Position numbers and translations under genes: made by a program. Below, one piece after another: positions 6,923-15,394 of a DNA stretch of 33,775 bases. The notes under the pieces are model-generated. The model was not told the DNA's origin. It saw only the letters and a list, made by a program, of their open reading frames with translations, and ran no database searches. The first letter of the stretch is position 1, and the number at the start of each line of letters is the position of its first letter. The DNA is taken from the IMG/VR virus record IMGVR_UViG_3300048883_000844, positions 1-33,775 of that record. The stretch is one strand, 5' to 3'. This stretch comes from a virus.

Positions 6923-7758
6923 TAACAGAGATACTGGATAAACATAACATACCTTTTACGGTTAAAGGACAAGATTACGTAGTAAGCTGCCTTAACCCCG
7001 AGCACGAGGATAATAACCCCTCTATGCATATAGACCAGCAGGAGGGGGCGTTCCACTGCTTTAGTTGTGGCTTTAAAGGAAATGTATTTAAGTTCTTTAA
7101 TGTAGATAAAAACTGGCAAGATGTCAAAGTATCTAAACTAAGGAATAAGATTGCGGGTATTAAAGCTGCTTCTACAGGGCTTAAACTACCTCCTGGAGCA
7201 GTACCGTATAATAGACACTTCAGAGACATAGATAAGAGAACTTTAGCAGAGTTCGGAGCGTTTACTCAAGATAAGGATTTCAATGGTAGGATAGTATTTC
7301 CTCTACCAGACATTACAGGAAAGATACGTGCCTTTATTGGCAGGTACACTGATAGTAATGCTCATCCTAAGTATATGATTAAACCTTCTGGCGCTGAACT
7401 ACCTCTATTCCCCTCGATTGTCTCTCCTATTAACGGAAGTATAATTTTAGTTGAGGGAATATTCGATGCTTTAAATCTAATAGATAAAGGGTTGAACAAT
7501 GCAGTGGCAGTACTTGGAGCGAATAACCTTCAGTTAGAAGTGCTCAAGGCACTGAAACTACAAGGAGTTCATACAATCTATACTATGTTTGATGAAGATG
7601 ATGCAGGTAGAAAAGCAGGACTAACAGTACAAAGATTACTAGAAGAGGACTTTATAATAAGTGATGATACTAGACTAGAATTACCAGATGGCTTAGACCC
7701 TGGAGACCTGTCCGCAATGGACATAAAACACATTAAGGAGAATTTATATGGAAGTTAA
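6916..7758 (+). CDS. dnaG-like: DNA primase, DnaG-type (280 aa)
   Basis: Makes RNA primers at the fork. The CHC2 zinc-binding motif is C25-x4-H30 ... C48-x2-C51. The TOPRIM domain has LVEGIFDAL (catalytic E180) and the acidic FDEDDAG motif (225-231). It is short for DnaG (bacterial enzymes are about 600 aa) and lacks a C-terminal helicase-binding domain, as is usual for T5- and T7-like phage primases. It starts inside the helicase gene and ends inside the halogenase gene, with an 11-nt overlap, so helicase, primase and halogenase are translationally linked. Confidence 0.92.
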   Translation: MVVTEILDKHNIPFTVKGQDYVVSCLNPEHEDNNPSMHIDQQEGAFHCFSCGFKGNVFKFFNVDKNWQDVKVSKLRNKIAGIKAASTGLKLPPGAVPYNRHFRDIDKRTLAEFGAFTQDKDFNGRIVFPLPDITGKIRAFIGRYTDSNAHPKYMIKPSGAELPLFPSIVSPINGSIILVEGIFDALNLIDKGLNNAVAVLGANNLQLEVLKALKLQGVHTIYTMFDEDDAGRKAGLTVQRLLEEDFIISDDTRLELPDGLDPGDLSAMDIKHIKENLYGS

Positions 7759-9298
7759 ATCAATTTGTATAGTAGGAGGAGGCACCTCTGGCTGGAGCAT
7801 GGCACTAGCTCTGCACAAAAAATTACCACAAGTAGATGTAACATTAGTAGAGTCTAGTAGTATAGGGACCATTGGAGTAGGGGAGGCAACTCAACCAGGT
7901 GTACACCACTTTATTAATAGTTACTTGGGACTAAAGGAAGAGGATTGGATGCCTGCTTCTGATGCTATTTATAAGTCTGGAGCATTATTCCGAAACTTTA
8001 ATACTTTAGACACGGAGGATGTAGTACACCACACCTTCATGGCAGACTCCGAAGAGGGACAAAATATATACAACTGGGGCATTAAGAAAGCAATACTAGA
8101 GAACGTTCGATCTACCGACTACGCAGATACCTTTTACGCAGCCCCTCACATGATAGATAAGCGAAAGTTCTCAAAGAGAGAAGGTAGAGTTTGGTACGCG
8201 TCTCATCTAGATGCATCTAAGTTCGCAGACTTTGCTAAGGAGCATACCTGCAATTATATTAACCATATTATAGGTACGATTAGCAAAGTAATCACAGGGG
8301 ATAAAGGCATAGAAAAAATAGTTTTAGAGGGGGGGAAAATTGTGTATGCGGATCTATTTATAGATTGTTCGGGGTTTAAGTCTCTACTACTAGAGAAGTC
8401 TTTGGGAGGCTCTTTTAAAGATATGACCAAAGTATTACCTAATGATACAGCGCTTGCAACTAGAATTCCTTATACAAATAAAGAGGAACAGATAAATGGG
8501 GGCACGGATTGCCAAGCTTTAAGTTCTGGATGGGCATGGACTATCCCTTTATGGTCTAGAATAGGGTCTGGATACGTATACAGCAGTAAATTTATTTCAG
8601 AAAAAGAGGCGCTACAGGAGTTTAAAAGCCTACTATTACTAAGCCACTCTAAGGAGCTCGTGGACACCTTGACGTTCAAAAATATACCTATGAAAGTTGG
8701 GTACCAGGAAACTCCTTGGATAAAAAATTGTGTAGCAGTAGGGCTATCCTCGCAGTTCGTAGAGCCTTTAGAGTCTACGGGCCTACTATTTGTTAGTGCT
8801 TCTGTGCAGCAGATTATTGACCTACTTAAAAGTAATGACTGTCACTATACGGACCTAACTAGGTCTAGGTATAATAAGTATAGTAAGAAACTATTTGATG
8901 AAGCCTTTCAGTTTGTACTACTACACTATTTAAATACTAAAAGAGGGGACACTGCCTACTGGAGGCATATAAGTGATAATATTAAGGTGGAGCCTTTTAT
9001 ACTAGATTTTATAAGTCAGATAGGCTCAGGGAACTGGGAGCTAGAACTTAGAGAGATATTCCCTACACTTAGCTGGGAGCATATTATAGCCGGGTTCAAT
9101 ATAGTAGATATTGCGCACAATGTATTATTAGATGGTATAAGGTTAGATAGTTACGGAGATCAAGTACCTGATAGAGCGACAGAGATAATAAACGAATTAC
9201 AACTTAATAAAGGACTACGGTTAAAAGAGGTAGAAAACATGCCTACTTTATACCAATACTTAAAGGAGGGTATATATGGCAACGATAGCGATAGTTGA
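7748..9298 (+). CDS. Flavin-dependent (tryptophan-type) halogenase (516 aa)
   Basis: FADH2-dependent halogenases make a hypohalous acid from halide and O2 and pass it along a tunnel to a lysine that directs halogenation. Seen here: the dinucleotide-binding GGGTSGW (10-16) near the N-terminus, GVGEATQP (43-50), the candidate catalytic lysine K76 in YKSGALF (aligned by eye to PrnA/RebH K79), the diagnostic W-x-W-x-I-P as GWAWTIP (261-267), and FVEPLESTGL (337-346), whose E342 matches PrnA E346. All hallmark residues are present and length is typical (about 510-540). It overlaps primase (11 nt) and DNA polymerase (23 nt) and has its own AAGGAG. The substrate cannot be read. A cyanophage halogenase, VirX1, preferring iodide, is known. 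A flavin reductase is not encoded in this window. Confidence 0.93.
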   Translation: MEVKSICIVGGGTSGWSMALALHKKLPQVDVTLVESSSIGTIGVGEATQPGVHHFINSYLGLKEEDWMPASDAIYKSGALFRNFNTLDTEDVVHHTFMADSEEGQNIYNWGIKKAILENVRSTDYADTFYAAPHMIDKRKFSKREGRVWYASHLDASKFADFAKEHTCNYINHIIGTISKVITGDKGIEKIVLEGGKIVYADLFIDCSGFKSLLLEKSLGGSFKDMTKVLPNDTALATRIPYTNKEEQINGGTDCQALSSGWAWTIPLWSRIGSGYVYSSKFISEKEALQEFKSLLLLSHSKELVDTLTFKNIPMKVGYQETPWIKNCVAVGLSSQFVEPLESTGLLFVSASVQQIIDLLKSNDCHYTDLTRSRYNKYSKKLFDEAFQFVLLHYLNTKRGDTAYWRHISDNIKVEPFILDFISQIGSGNWELELREIFPTLSWEHIIAGFNIVDIAHNVLLDGIRLDSYGDQVPDRATEIINELQLNKGLRLKEVENMPTLYQYLKEGIYGNDSDS

Positions 9299-11540
9299 TA
9301 AAGCACCAAGTGCTGTTAATTACAGTAGATATTTTAACTTTGAATTTGATAACTATCATTTATCCTCTAAAAAAGTAAAGAAGTTACTAAAGAAGGATGT
9401 GGACTTAGAGTTTGATTCAGACTCTTATGAGTATGTTATTTTAATCGGCTCAGAAGCAAGTAAGTTCATTGGAGGAATTAGTTCAGTAACAGAGTTCGCG
9501 GGTCATTTAGTAGATGATAAATTTATACCAATGATTAACCCTGCAATGCTTAGTTTCAAACCTGAAGCAAAACCTTTGTTTGATAGAGCTTGTGAAAAGT
9601 TACATAATTATGTGTCGGGGGAGAAACCACCGACAGTTACGGGAGATTTTGAGGGGATAGTAGATGAAGAAAGGGCAAATGAATATCTTAGATCGATACT
9701 TGAGGATGATGCAGTTAAATTTATTGCGTGTGACACGGAAACAACGGCTTTATACCCGAGAGACGGTTACGTATTGGGCATTAGCATTTCACATAAGAGT
9801 AAACAAGGTGTTTACATATCTACCGAGTGTATTGGAGAAGACACTGAAAGACTTATGCAAGCTTTGTTCTCCAGTAGACTAGTAGTATTCCACAACGCTA
9901 AGTTCGACCTAAAGATGCTTGAGTATCACTTTGATTTTAAGTTTCCAAGTGTGTCAGACACAATGCTTATGCACTACGTTTTAGACGAGACACAAGGGTC
10001 TCACGGACTCAAGCAACTCGCAATGAAGTACACAGAGTACGGAGATTACGACAAAGCGTTAGATGAGTTTAAGACCAACTATTGTAGGGAACATAAGATA
10101 TTGAAGGGGGATTTTAGCTATGACTTAATACCTTTTGATATTATGTATCCTTATGCTGCAATCGATACTGCAGTAACCTATGACTTATATCAGATGTTTG
10201 TAAAAAAGATTGTAAAAAATGTTCAACTAAAGAAGGTTTACAAGGAACTAATGGTTCCAGGTATGCTTTTCTTGAAAGATGTTGAAGAGAATGGGGTACC
10301 TTTCGACCTACCAAGGTTACAAAAGGTACAAGGCTTAATGGAGACAGAAATCCAAGAAGCGAAAGAGAAATTATATGGATATAAAGAAGTACATACGTTT
10401 GAGGAAGAACAGGGTAAAGTCTTCAACCCTAATAGTACGCAGCAGCTCAGGGTACTTTTGTTTGACTACCTTGGGCTTACTCCTACTGGGAAGCTCACTG
10501 GTACTGGGGCTGCTTCTACTGATGCGGAAGTTTTAAAGAAGCTGGCAGAAGAACATCCTATCCCGGGAGTAATCTTAGATATTAGGCAGAAGTCTAAAAT
10601 TAAGAATACATACTTGGATAAGATTATCCCTGCTTTAGATAAGGATAGTAGAATTAGAACAGGTTTTAACCTAACTTCTACTACATCTGGTAGATTATCT
10701 AGTTCTGGTAAGATTAATATGCAACAACTGCCTAGAGACAATGCGGCAGTAAAAGGGTGTATTAAAGCAAAACCTGGCTACAAGATATTACAACAGGATT
10801 TAGCAACTGCGGAAGTTTATGTTGCGGCTATCCTAAGTGGCGACAAGAATCTACAGAATGTATTTAAGAGTGGAGGAGACTTACACTCTACAGTGGCTAA
10901 AATGGTATTTGCACTTCCGCACGATGTGGCTGATATTAAAGAGAAAGCCTCTACACAGAGACAGGCTGCAAAAGCTATTACGTTTGGTATTATGTATGGT
11001 AGTGGCCCTGCTAAGGTGGCAGAGACAGTTACCAAAGATAGTGGTAAGCCTTTCTCTATTCAACAAGCGAAAGATACAATCGCTAAGTATTTTAGAACCT
11101 TTCCTAGACTAAAGGATTGGTTGCAAATGTCTAAGGAGGACATAGAAGCAAATGGATATATCTACAGTATTCTCGGACGTAAGCGTCGTCTTGGCAATGT
11201 ATTTAGTAATGACAAGGGTGTTGCATCACACGAAGTGCGTAGCGGCATTAATTTCCTTATCCAGTCTGTGGCTAGTGACATTAATCTACTCGCTGGTGTG
11301 GAGCTAAATCAATGGATTAAAGACAACGATGTTGATGCTAAGATTATCGCATTAGTACATGACTCTTTAGTACTAGAAGTAGCAGATAAAGATATTGAAG
11401 AAGTATCTAAGGTTATGGCTGAATTTACTCAGAAAGACCGAGGCTGCTCTATCCCCGGTCAGCCGATCGGAGTAGATTTAGATATTGGAGAGGACTATGC
11501 CTTTGGGAAATTTGACAAACAGTACCCAGAGTTTCTCTAA
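9276..11540 (+). CDS. polA: DNA polymerase, family A (754 aa)
   Basis: The phage replicase. It has a proofreading 3'-5' exonuclease with CDTETTAL (D153, E155), FHNAKFDLKML (N207, D211) and YPYAAIDTAVTYDLY (D297). The polymerase domain has TSGRLSSSGKINMQQLPRD (470-488), motif A QDLATAEVY (catalytic D508), motif B RQAAKAITFGIMYG with Phe570 at the position of E. coli F762, and motif C LVHDSLVLEV (H695, D696). Motif A departs from the usual D-x-S-x-x-E-L-R (it reads D-L-A-T-A-E-V-Y). In motif C the usual Glu after His-Asp is Ser. The N-terminal 130 residues have no visible 5'-nuclease. AGGAGG at 9264-9269 is the best Shine-Dalgarno in the operon. It overlaps the halogenase by 23 nt. Confidence 0.95.
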   Translation: MATIAIVDKAPSAVNYSRYFNFEFDNYHLSSKKVKKLLKKDVDLEFDSDSYEYVILIGSEASKFIGGISSVTEFAGHLVDDKFIPMINPAMLSFKPEAKPLFDRACEKLHNYVSGEKPPTVTGDFEGIVDEERANEYLRSILEDDAVKFIACDTETTALYPRDGYVLGISISHKSKQGVYISTECIGEDTERLMQALFSSRLVVFHNAKFDLKMLEYHFDFKFPSVSDTMLMHYVLDETQGSHGLKQLAMKYTEYGDYDKALDEFKTNYCREHKILKGDFSYDLIPFDIMYPYAAIDTAVTYDLYQMFVKKIVKNVQLKKVYKELMVPGMLFLKDVEENGVPFDLPRLQKVQGLMETEIQEAKEKLYGYKEVHTFEEEQGKVFNPNSTQQLRVLLFDYLGLTPTGKLTGTGAASTDAEVLKKLAEEHPIPGVILDIRQKSKIKNTYLDKIIPALDKDSRIRTGFNLTSTTSGRLSSSGKINMQQLPRDNAAVKGCIKAKPGYKILQQDLATAEVYVAAILSGDKNLQNVFKSGGDLHSTVAKMVFALPHDVADIKEKASTQRQAAKAITFGIMYGSGPAKVAETVTKDSGKPFSIQQAKDTIAKYFRTFPRLKDWLQMSKEDIEANGYIYSILGRKRRLGNVFSNDKGVASHEVRSGINFLIQSVASDINLLAGVELNQWIKDNDVDAKIIALVHDSLVLEVADKDIEEVSKVMAEFTQKDRGCSIPGQPIGVDLDIGEDYAFGKFDKQYPEFL

Positions 11541-12012
11541 TATACATTGGCCGGTCTGGGTTATAAGGAACCATGAGCACATAGGGGCAGGGTTAATAAC
11601 AGATAGATATGGTATCAGGAGAATAGATTTAGCCGATAAGACTTTATCCTTTCCTATGCGTAGAGTCGCTATTAAGAAGTTAAAAGACTATAAGGTCTAC
11701 CCATTGAGTAAAGCTGTATGGAACTTTAAAGACTTACTAGCTTCCAAGATGTTACACTTTATAGATTTTGAAGGTAATATATATAACTATAAAAAGAGCG
11801 TATTTCACCCTTTAGTATATAGAAAAATAATATATAAAAAGTACACGGATACGACTACTATATTTAGAGTTAAAGGAGTTCCTGCCTTCTTTGAAGTAGC
11901 AGGTAAACTTAACTTAGAAGCTGAGTATGCAGGACTACTACATATAGATAGAGGTTATTTACTATATGAAGTAACTACTGAGAAACTAAAAGACACTAAA
12001 AGGAAAATATGA
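11497..12012 (+). CDS. Hypothetical protein between polymerase and helicase (171 aa)
   Basis: The likely start is ATG 11497 with GGAGAGG 4-6 nt upstream, inside the 3' end of polA; a TTG at 11485 is the in-frame alternative. The product is basic and beta-rich with many aromatic residues (WPVWVIRNHEHIGAG, then YNYKKSVFHPLVYRKIIYKK). This could suit nucleic-acid contact, but no family is recognised and there is no signal peptide or membrane span. It ends with a 4-nt overlap (ATGA) into the SF2 helicase, so the two are probably made together. Confidence 0.68.
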   Translation: MPLGNLTNSTQSFSNIHWPVWVIRNHEHIGAGLITDRYGIRRIDLADKTLSFPMRRVAIKKLKDYKVYPLSKAVWNFKDLLASKMLHFIDFEGNIYNYKKSVFHPLVYRKIIYKKYTDTTTIFRVKGVPAFFEVAGKLNLEAEYAGLLHIDRGYLLYEVTTEKLKDTKRKI

Positions 12013-13304
12013 GCGGAAAAGCAATTTTATCAAACAGAATCTATATGTCCGCTGACGCTAAACGACAGAAACTTATAGACCAGGAATTGACATATTCAAT
12101 TCCTTCTTACAATCCAATGGAGCCTCCTACTATAATTAAGAATATGGGTAGGATTAGTAGTAAGTTAATAACAGTTCCAATGGGTAGAATGGATTTAATA
12201 CCTGAGGACTTTGAAATAATTGATAAAAGAACTTTAGTGCCGGTAACTTTTCCCGATTTCAAATTTGACCTTCGGGATAGCCAAGCCAAAGTTTACAACG
12301 AAGTTGAGGACAATGCAATTATTAACGCTTTTGTAAGTTGGGGTAAGACTTTTACAGCGATAGCCATTGCGGCTAAGTTAGGGCAGAAAACCTTAATTGT
12401 AGTTCATACATTGGCGTTAAGAAAGCAGTGGGAAGATGAGATAGAAAAGTGCTTGGGCATTGTTCCAGGAGTCATTGGAAGTGGAAAGTTTGATACTGAC
12501 CCGATAATTGTTGTATCTAATGTACAGACTCTTGGTAAGAAAATGACAGAAATTCAAAAAATGTTTGGAACAATAATTTTGGATGAAATGCATCACGTAA
12601 GCGCACCTACATTTTCTAATATAATTGATAAGTGTAGCGCTAGATATAAGATAGGACTAAGTGGTACACTTCAGCGAAAGGATGGTAAACACATTATATT
12701 CAATGATTACTTTGGTTACGATGTACATCAACCTCCTAAAGAGAACTACATAACCCCTAGAGTTGTATTAGTTAAGTCGGAGACGCGGTTCCCCGATAGT
12801 GCAAAACTTCCCTGGGCTAAGAGAGTAAATCAGGTGGCATATGACGAGAACTATCAGAAGATGATTGCACAACTTGCTTCAGTATATGCAGCAAAAGGCC
12901 ATAAAGTATTGGTAGTAAGTGATAGGGTCCAATTTTTGAACAGGTGCGCCGACCTAACCGGAAATAATGCAATATGTATTACAGGAGAGCTACCACATGA
13001 ACAAAGAGATGAAGAGTTGGACAAGATTAGAACTGGAGAAGCAGATATCCTATACGGGTCGCAAAGCATCTTCAGTGAGGGTATTTCAGTTAATGAGCTT
13101 AGTTGTCTTATTCTGGGTACTCCAATCAATAATGAACCTCTACTAACTCAGCTGATAGGCAGGGTCATTAGAAAAATGGAAGGCAAGATACAGCCAGTAG
13201 TATTAGATATTCACTTAAAGGGTAACACTGCTGCAAGACAAGCTAAAGCGCGTTCAGCAGTATATATCAAGCAAGGATATGATATTAAAGTGGTAGCTGG
13301 TTAA
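12009..13304 (+). CDS. SF2 DNA helicase, T5 D10 / UvsW-like (431 aa)
   Basis: Branch-migrating or recombination-type helicase. Motifs: Q-like LRDSQAKVYNEV (88-99), Walker A region AFVSWGKTFTAIA (107-119), motif Ia LIVVHTLALRKQW, motif II LDEMHH (191-196), motif III GLSGTLQR (216-223) and motif VI LIGRVIRK in the C-terminal RecA lobe. The Walker A reads S-W-G-K-T, without the first glycine of G-x-G-K-T, but K113 and T114 are kept. Position between polymerase and the recombination nuclease genes matches T5 D10. A sigma70 promoter follows at once, so this gene ends the long replisome unit. Confidence 0.88.
   Translation: MSGKAILSNRIYMSADAKRQKLIDQELTYSIPSYNPMEPPTIIKNMGRISSKLITVPMGRMDLIPEDFEIIDKRTLVPVTFPDFKFDLRDSQAKVYNEVEDNAIINAFVSWGKTFTAIAIAAKLGQKTLIVVHTLALRKQWEDEIEKCLGIVPGVIGSGKFDTDPIIVVSNVQTLGKKMTEIQKMFGTIILDEMHHVSAPTFSNIIDKCSARYKIGLSGTLQRKDGKHIIFNDYFGYDVHQPPKENYITPRVVLVKSETRFPDSAKLPWAKRVNQVAYDENYQKMIAQLASVYAAKGHKVLVVSDRVQFLNRCADLTGNNAICITGELPHEQRDEELDKIRTGEADILYGSQSIFSEGISVNELSCLILGTPINNEPLLTQLIGRVIRKMEGKIQPVVLDIHLKGNTAARQAKARSAVYIKQGYDIKVVAG
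12083..12103. repeat. Intragenic 8-bp inverted repeat
   Basis: GGAATTGA-CATAT-TCAATTCC is a perfect inverted repeat within the start of the SF2 helicase gene. It might be a protein-binding site, but coding sequence alone can explain it. Confidence 0.3.
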
Positions 13305-13313
13305 AAATAATGC

Positions 13314-13342
13314 TTGACAAATTGGTTAAATATTGGTATAAT
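13314..13342 (+). promoter_or_regulatory. Consensus sigma70 promoter P4
   Basis: TTGACA (13314-13319), a 17-bp spacer and TATAAT (13337-13342), followed by ATAAATTCGAAAATGGAG. The leader resembles P1-P3 in its GAAAAT motif but ends in a GGAG-TTG start instead of ATAAGATG. It drives the 128-aa gene and the ssDNA-binding protein. Confidence 0.93.
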
Positions 13343-13367
13343 ATAAATTCGAAAATGGAGATTTAAG

Positions 13368-13754
13368 TTGATATTTTACGACTGGGAAAAAGTGCTTAAA
13401 CTTAGCAAAGGTGTAACTAAAAATACGATAAGATTGATGGTTATCTATACTTATAGTATTAAAATGCCTAAAAATAATAAAAGTTTAAACAGGTTTTACG
13501 GACAAGATATAACTGGAGATAGTTTTTTACTAAATCCTAAAGCGATATTTAAGAACAAACTTCAAGTAACTCTAGAACAGATGGTTGCCTATATGGAACT
13601 AGCAAGTTATAGAAATTACTTAGATTATAAGTGGCAAGGAGTAACAACCTTACCATATAGATACACAGAGATAACTCGGAGAGATATAGAGGACAATCCT
13701 TTATTAGAACTTGATGAGCAAGATAATATAAAATTTTATTACGAGGAAAAATAA
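13368..13754 (+). CDS. Hypothetical protein with TTG start (128 aa)
   Basis: The start is TTG at 13368, placed 7 nt after GGAG (13357-13360). The earlier ATG (13355) hits a stop within four codons, and the next in-frame ATG would discard about 23 residues and leave the GGAG unused. The product is basic, rich in Tyr and Lys, and probably mixed alpha/beta; it ends in an acidic tail (NIKFYYEEK). It is the first gene after P4 and lies 1 nt upstream of the SSB gene. It is not recognised; a role in ssDNA handling or SSB regulation is only guessed from position. The rare TTG start may keep its yield low relative to SSB. Confidence 0.7.
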   Translation: MIFYDWEKVLKLSKGVTKNTIRLMVIYTYSIKMPKNNKSLNRFYGQDITGDSFLLNPKAIFKNKLQVTLEQMVAYMELASYRNYLDYKWQGVTTLPYRYTEITRRDIEDNPLLELDEQDNIKFYYEEK

Positions 13755-13755
13755 T

Positions 13756-14397
13756 ATGGCAATTACATTTAAGAATGTTACAGGTAAAGCAAAAAAGTCT
13801 TCAGTAGACGCATACACATATAAAGAAGGCAACAATGTTGTTCGCATAGTAGGAGACGTTCTTCCTAGATATGTTTATTGGGTAACAACAGCAGACGGTA
13901 AACGTGTTCCTATGGAATGTTTAGGGTTTGATAGAGATAAAGAACAATTTACAAATATTGAAAAGGATTGGGTAAGACACTACCATACGGATATGAAATG
14001 TTCATGGGCGTACGCAGTACAATGTATTGACCCAGATGATGGTAAGGTTAAAGTACTTAACCTTAAAAAGAAGTTATTTGAAGCAGTAATGGTAGCAGCA
14101 GAAGACTTAGGCGATCCAACAGACCCAGTAACTGGGTGGGATTTAGCATTTAAGAAGCAGAAGACTGGTCCTCTACCTTTTAATGTAGAATACACTTTAC
14201 AAGTATTAAAATGTAAAGTGAGAGCATTAGATGAGAAAGAGCTAGAAGCTACTAAAGAGTTACCTAACATTGACGATGTTATTAGCCGTCCGTCAGCAGA
14301 CCAACAGAAGGAGTTCATTGAAACTAGAATTCTGGAGAATGTTAGTCCAACTAATGTACCAACGGAAGTTGCAGAGGAAGTTGCTGAACTACTGTAA
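13756..14397 (+). CDS. ssb: Phage single-stranded DNA-binding protein (213 aa)
   Basis: Matches by memory the phage SSB family found with T7/T5-like replisomes. Conserved runs include VVRIVGDVLPRYVYWV (28-43), GKRVPMECLGFDRDKEQF (48-65), DWVRHYHTDMKCSWAYAVQC (71-90), LKKKLFEAV, DLGDPTDPVTGWDLAFK and GPLPFNVEYTLQVLKCK. Aromatic and basic residues fit an OB-fold ssDNA-binding core. The C-terminal 20 residues are acidic (EVAEEVAELL), like tails that recruit other replication proteins. It is bracketed by P4 and an intrinsic terminator, consistent with the high copy number an SSB needs. Confidence 0.85.
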   Translation: MAITFKNVTGKAKKSSVDAYTYKEGNNVVRIVGDVLPRYVYWVTTADGKRVPMECLGFDRDKEQFTNIEKDWVRHYHTDMKCSWAYAVQCIDPDDGKVKVLNLKKKLFEAVMVAAEDLGDPTDPVTGWDLAFKKQKTGPLPFNVEYTLQVLKCKVRALDEKELEATKELPNIDDVISRPSADQQKEFIETRILENVSPTNVPTEVAEEVAELL

Positions 14398-14413
14398 GTA
14401 ACAAGAAATAAGG

Positions 14414-14438
14414 AAGCCCCTGCATATGGGGCTTTTTT
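14414..14438 (+). terminator. Intrinsic terminator after ssb
   Basis: Stem AAGCCCC/GGGGCTT (14414-14420 with 14428-14434), loop TGCATAT and a T run. No promoter is seen before the nuclease gene at 14459, so partial readthrough is implied. Confidence 0.88.
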
Positions 14439-14458
14439 ATCGCATATAGGAAATAACA

Positions 14459-15394
14459 ATGAAGATTTTATTCACCGCAGATTGGCACATTAAGTTAGGT
14501 CAGAAAAGCGTACCACGGGAGTGGGCAACTAATAGGTACGAGCTGCTATTTGCAGAACTATACAAGTTAGAGAAGACAGTGGATTTACACGTTATAGGGG
14601 GAGACCTGTTTGATAGGATGCCTACGTTAGACGAGTTAAGCCTGTACTTCAAGTATATAAAAGATATTAGTGTAAGAACTATTATCTATCCTGGTAACCA
14701 CGAAGCAGTAAAGAAGGATACCTCATTCTTTACTAACCTAAAAGAAGTTACAAAAGCAATAAACCCTTTAGTAGAGATTATTGATGACTACTATAAGCTA
14801 GAAGATATGGACTTTATTCCTTATAATAAGCTAAAAGAGTTTGACCCAGAGGACTTTGAGGGTAGGACTCTATTTACACATGTAAGAGGTGAGATCCCCC
14901 CTCACGTAAGTCCGGAAATTGACTTGAAGAAACTAGAAGGATGGGAGCTAGTTATTGCAGGAGATTTACACTCTCACTCTAACTCACAGGGTAATATAGT
15001 GTACCCTGGAAGTCCTGTTACTACCTCCTTTCATAGGAACCCTGTAGATACAGGAGTACTATTATTCGAAAGTGACACCTTAGAATGGTCTTGGCTTAAA
15101 CTAAAGCTACCTCAGCTTATTAGGCAAACGGTTAGTCACCCCGATCAAATGATTAAGACTAATTATCATCATACAATATATGAATTAGAAGGGGATGTTA
15201 GTGACTTAGTAAAAGTAGACAAGGACAATGAGTTATTAGATAAAAAGTTAATAAAGAGACATAATGACTCTGCACTTATACTAACCCCGGAGATGACATT
15301 AGAGGATGAACTGTCTGAGTATCTTCAGTTTATTATGGGATTAAATGAAAAGAAAGTTAAAGAAGTTTTAGGAGTATTTCATGATTATACTTAA
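14459..15394 (+). CDS. sbcD-like: SbcD/Mre11-like nuclease subunit (T4 gp47, T5 D12 type)
   Basis: Metallophosphoesterase subunit of a recombination exonuclease that resects DNA ends and helps degrade host DNA. Motifs in order: TADWH (D8, H10), GGDLFD (D49), PGNHE (N80, H81), a late FTHVRGEIP strand, and AGDLHSHSN, the last metal-ligand cluster. The 311-aa length fits phage gp47 proteins. The C-terminal part after about 200 is the capping and partner-binding region. The 3' end overlaps the SbcC-like gene by 14 nt, the standard arrangement for this complex. Confidence 0.93.
   Translation: MKILFTADWHIKLGQKSVPREWATNRYELLFAELYKLEKTVDLHVIGGDLFDRMPTLDELSLYFKYIKDISVRTIIYPGNHEAVKKDTSFFTNLKEVTKAINPLVEIIDDYYKLEDMDFIPYNKLKEFDPEDFEGRTLFTHVRGEIPPHVSPEIDLKKLEGWELVIAGDLHSHSNSQGNIVYPGSPVTTSFHRNPVDTGVLLFESDTLEWSWLKLKLPQLIRQTVSHPDQMIKTNYHHTIYELEGDVSDLVKVDKDNELLDKKLIKRHNDSALILTPEMTLEDELSEYLQFIMGLNEKKVKEVLGVFHDYT

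Noticed and set aside
12088-12118. Possible internal promoter with TTGACA in the SF2 helicase gene
   Set aside because: The best -10-like hexamer is TACAAT at 15-bp spacing, a poor match compared with the 17-bp consensus promoters elsewhere.
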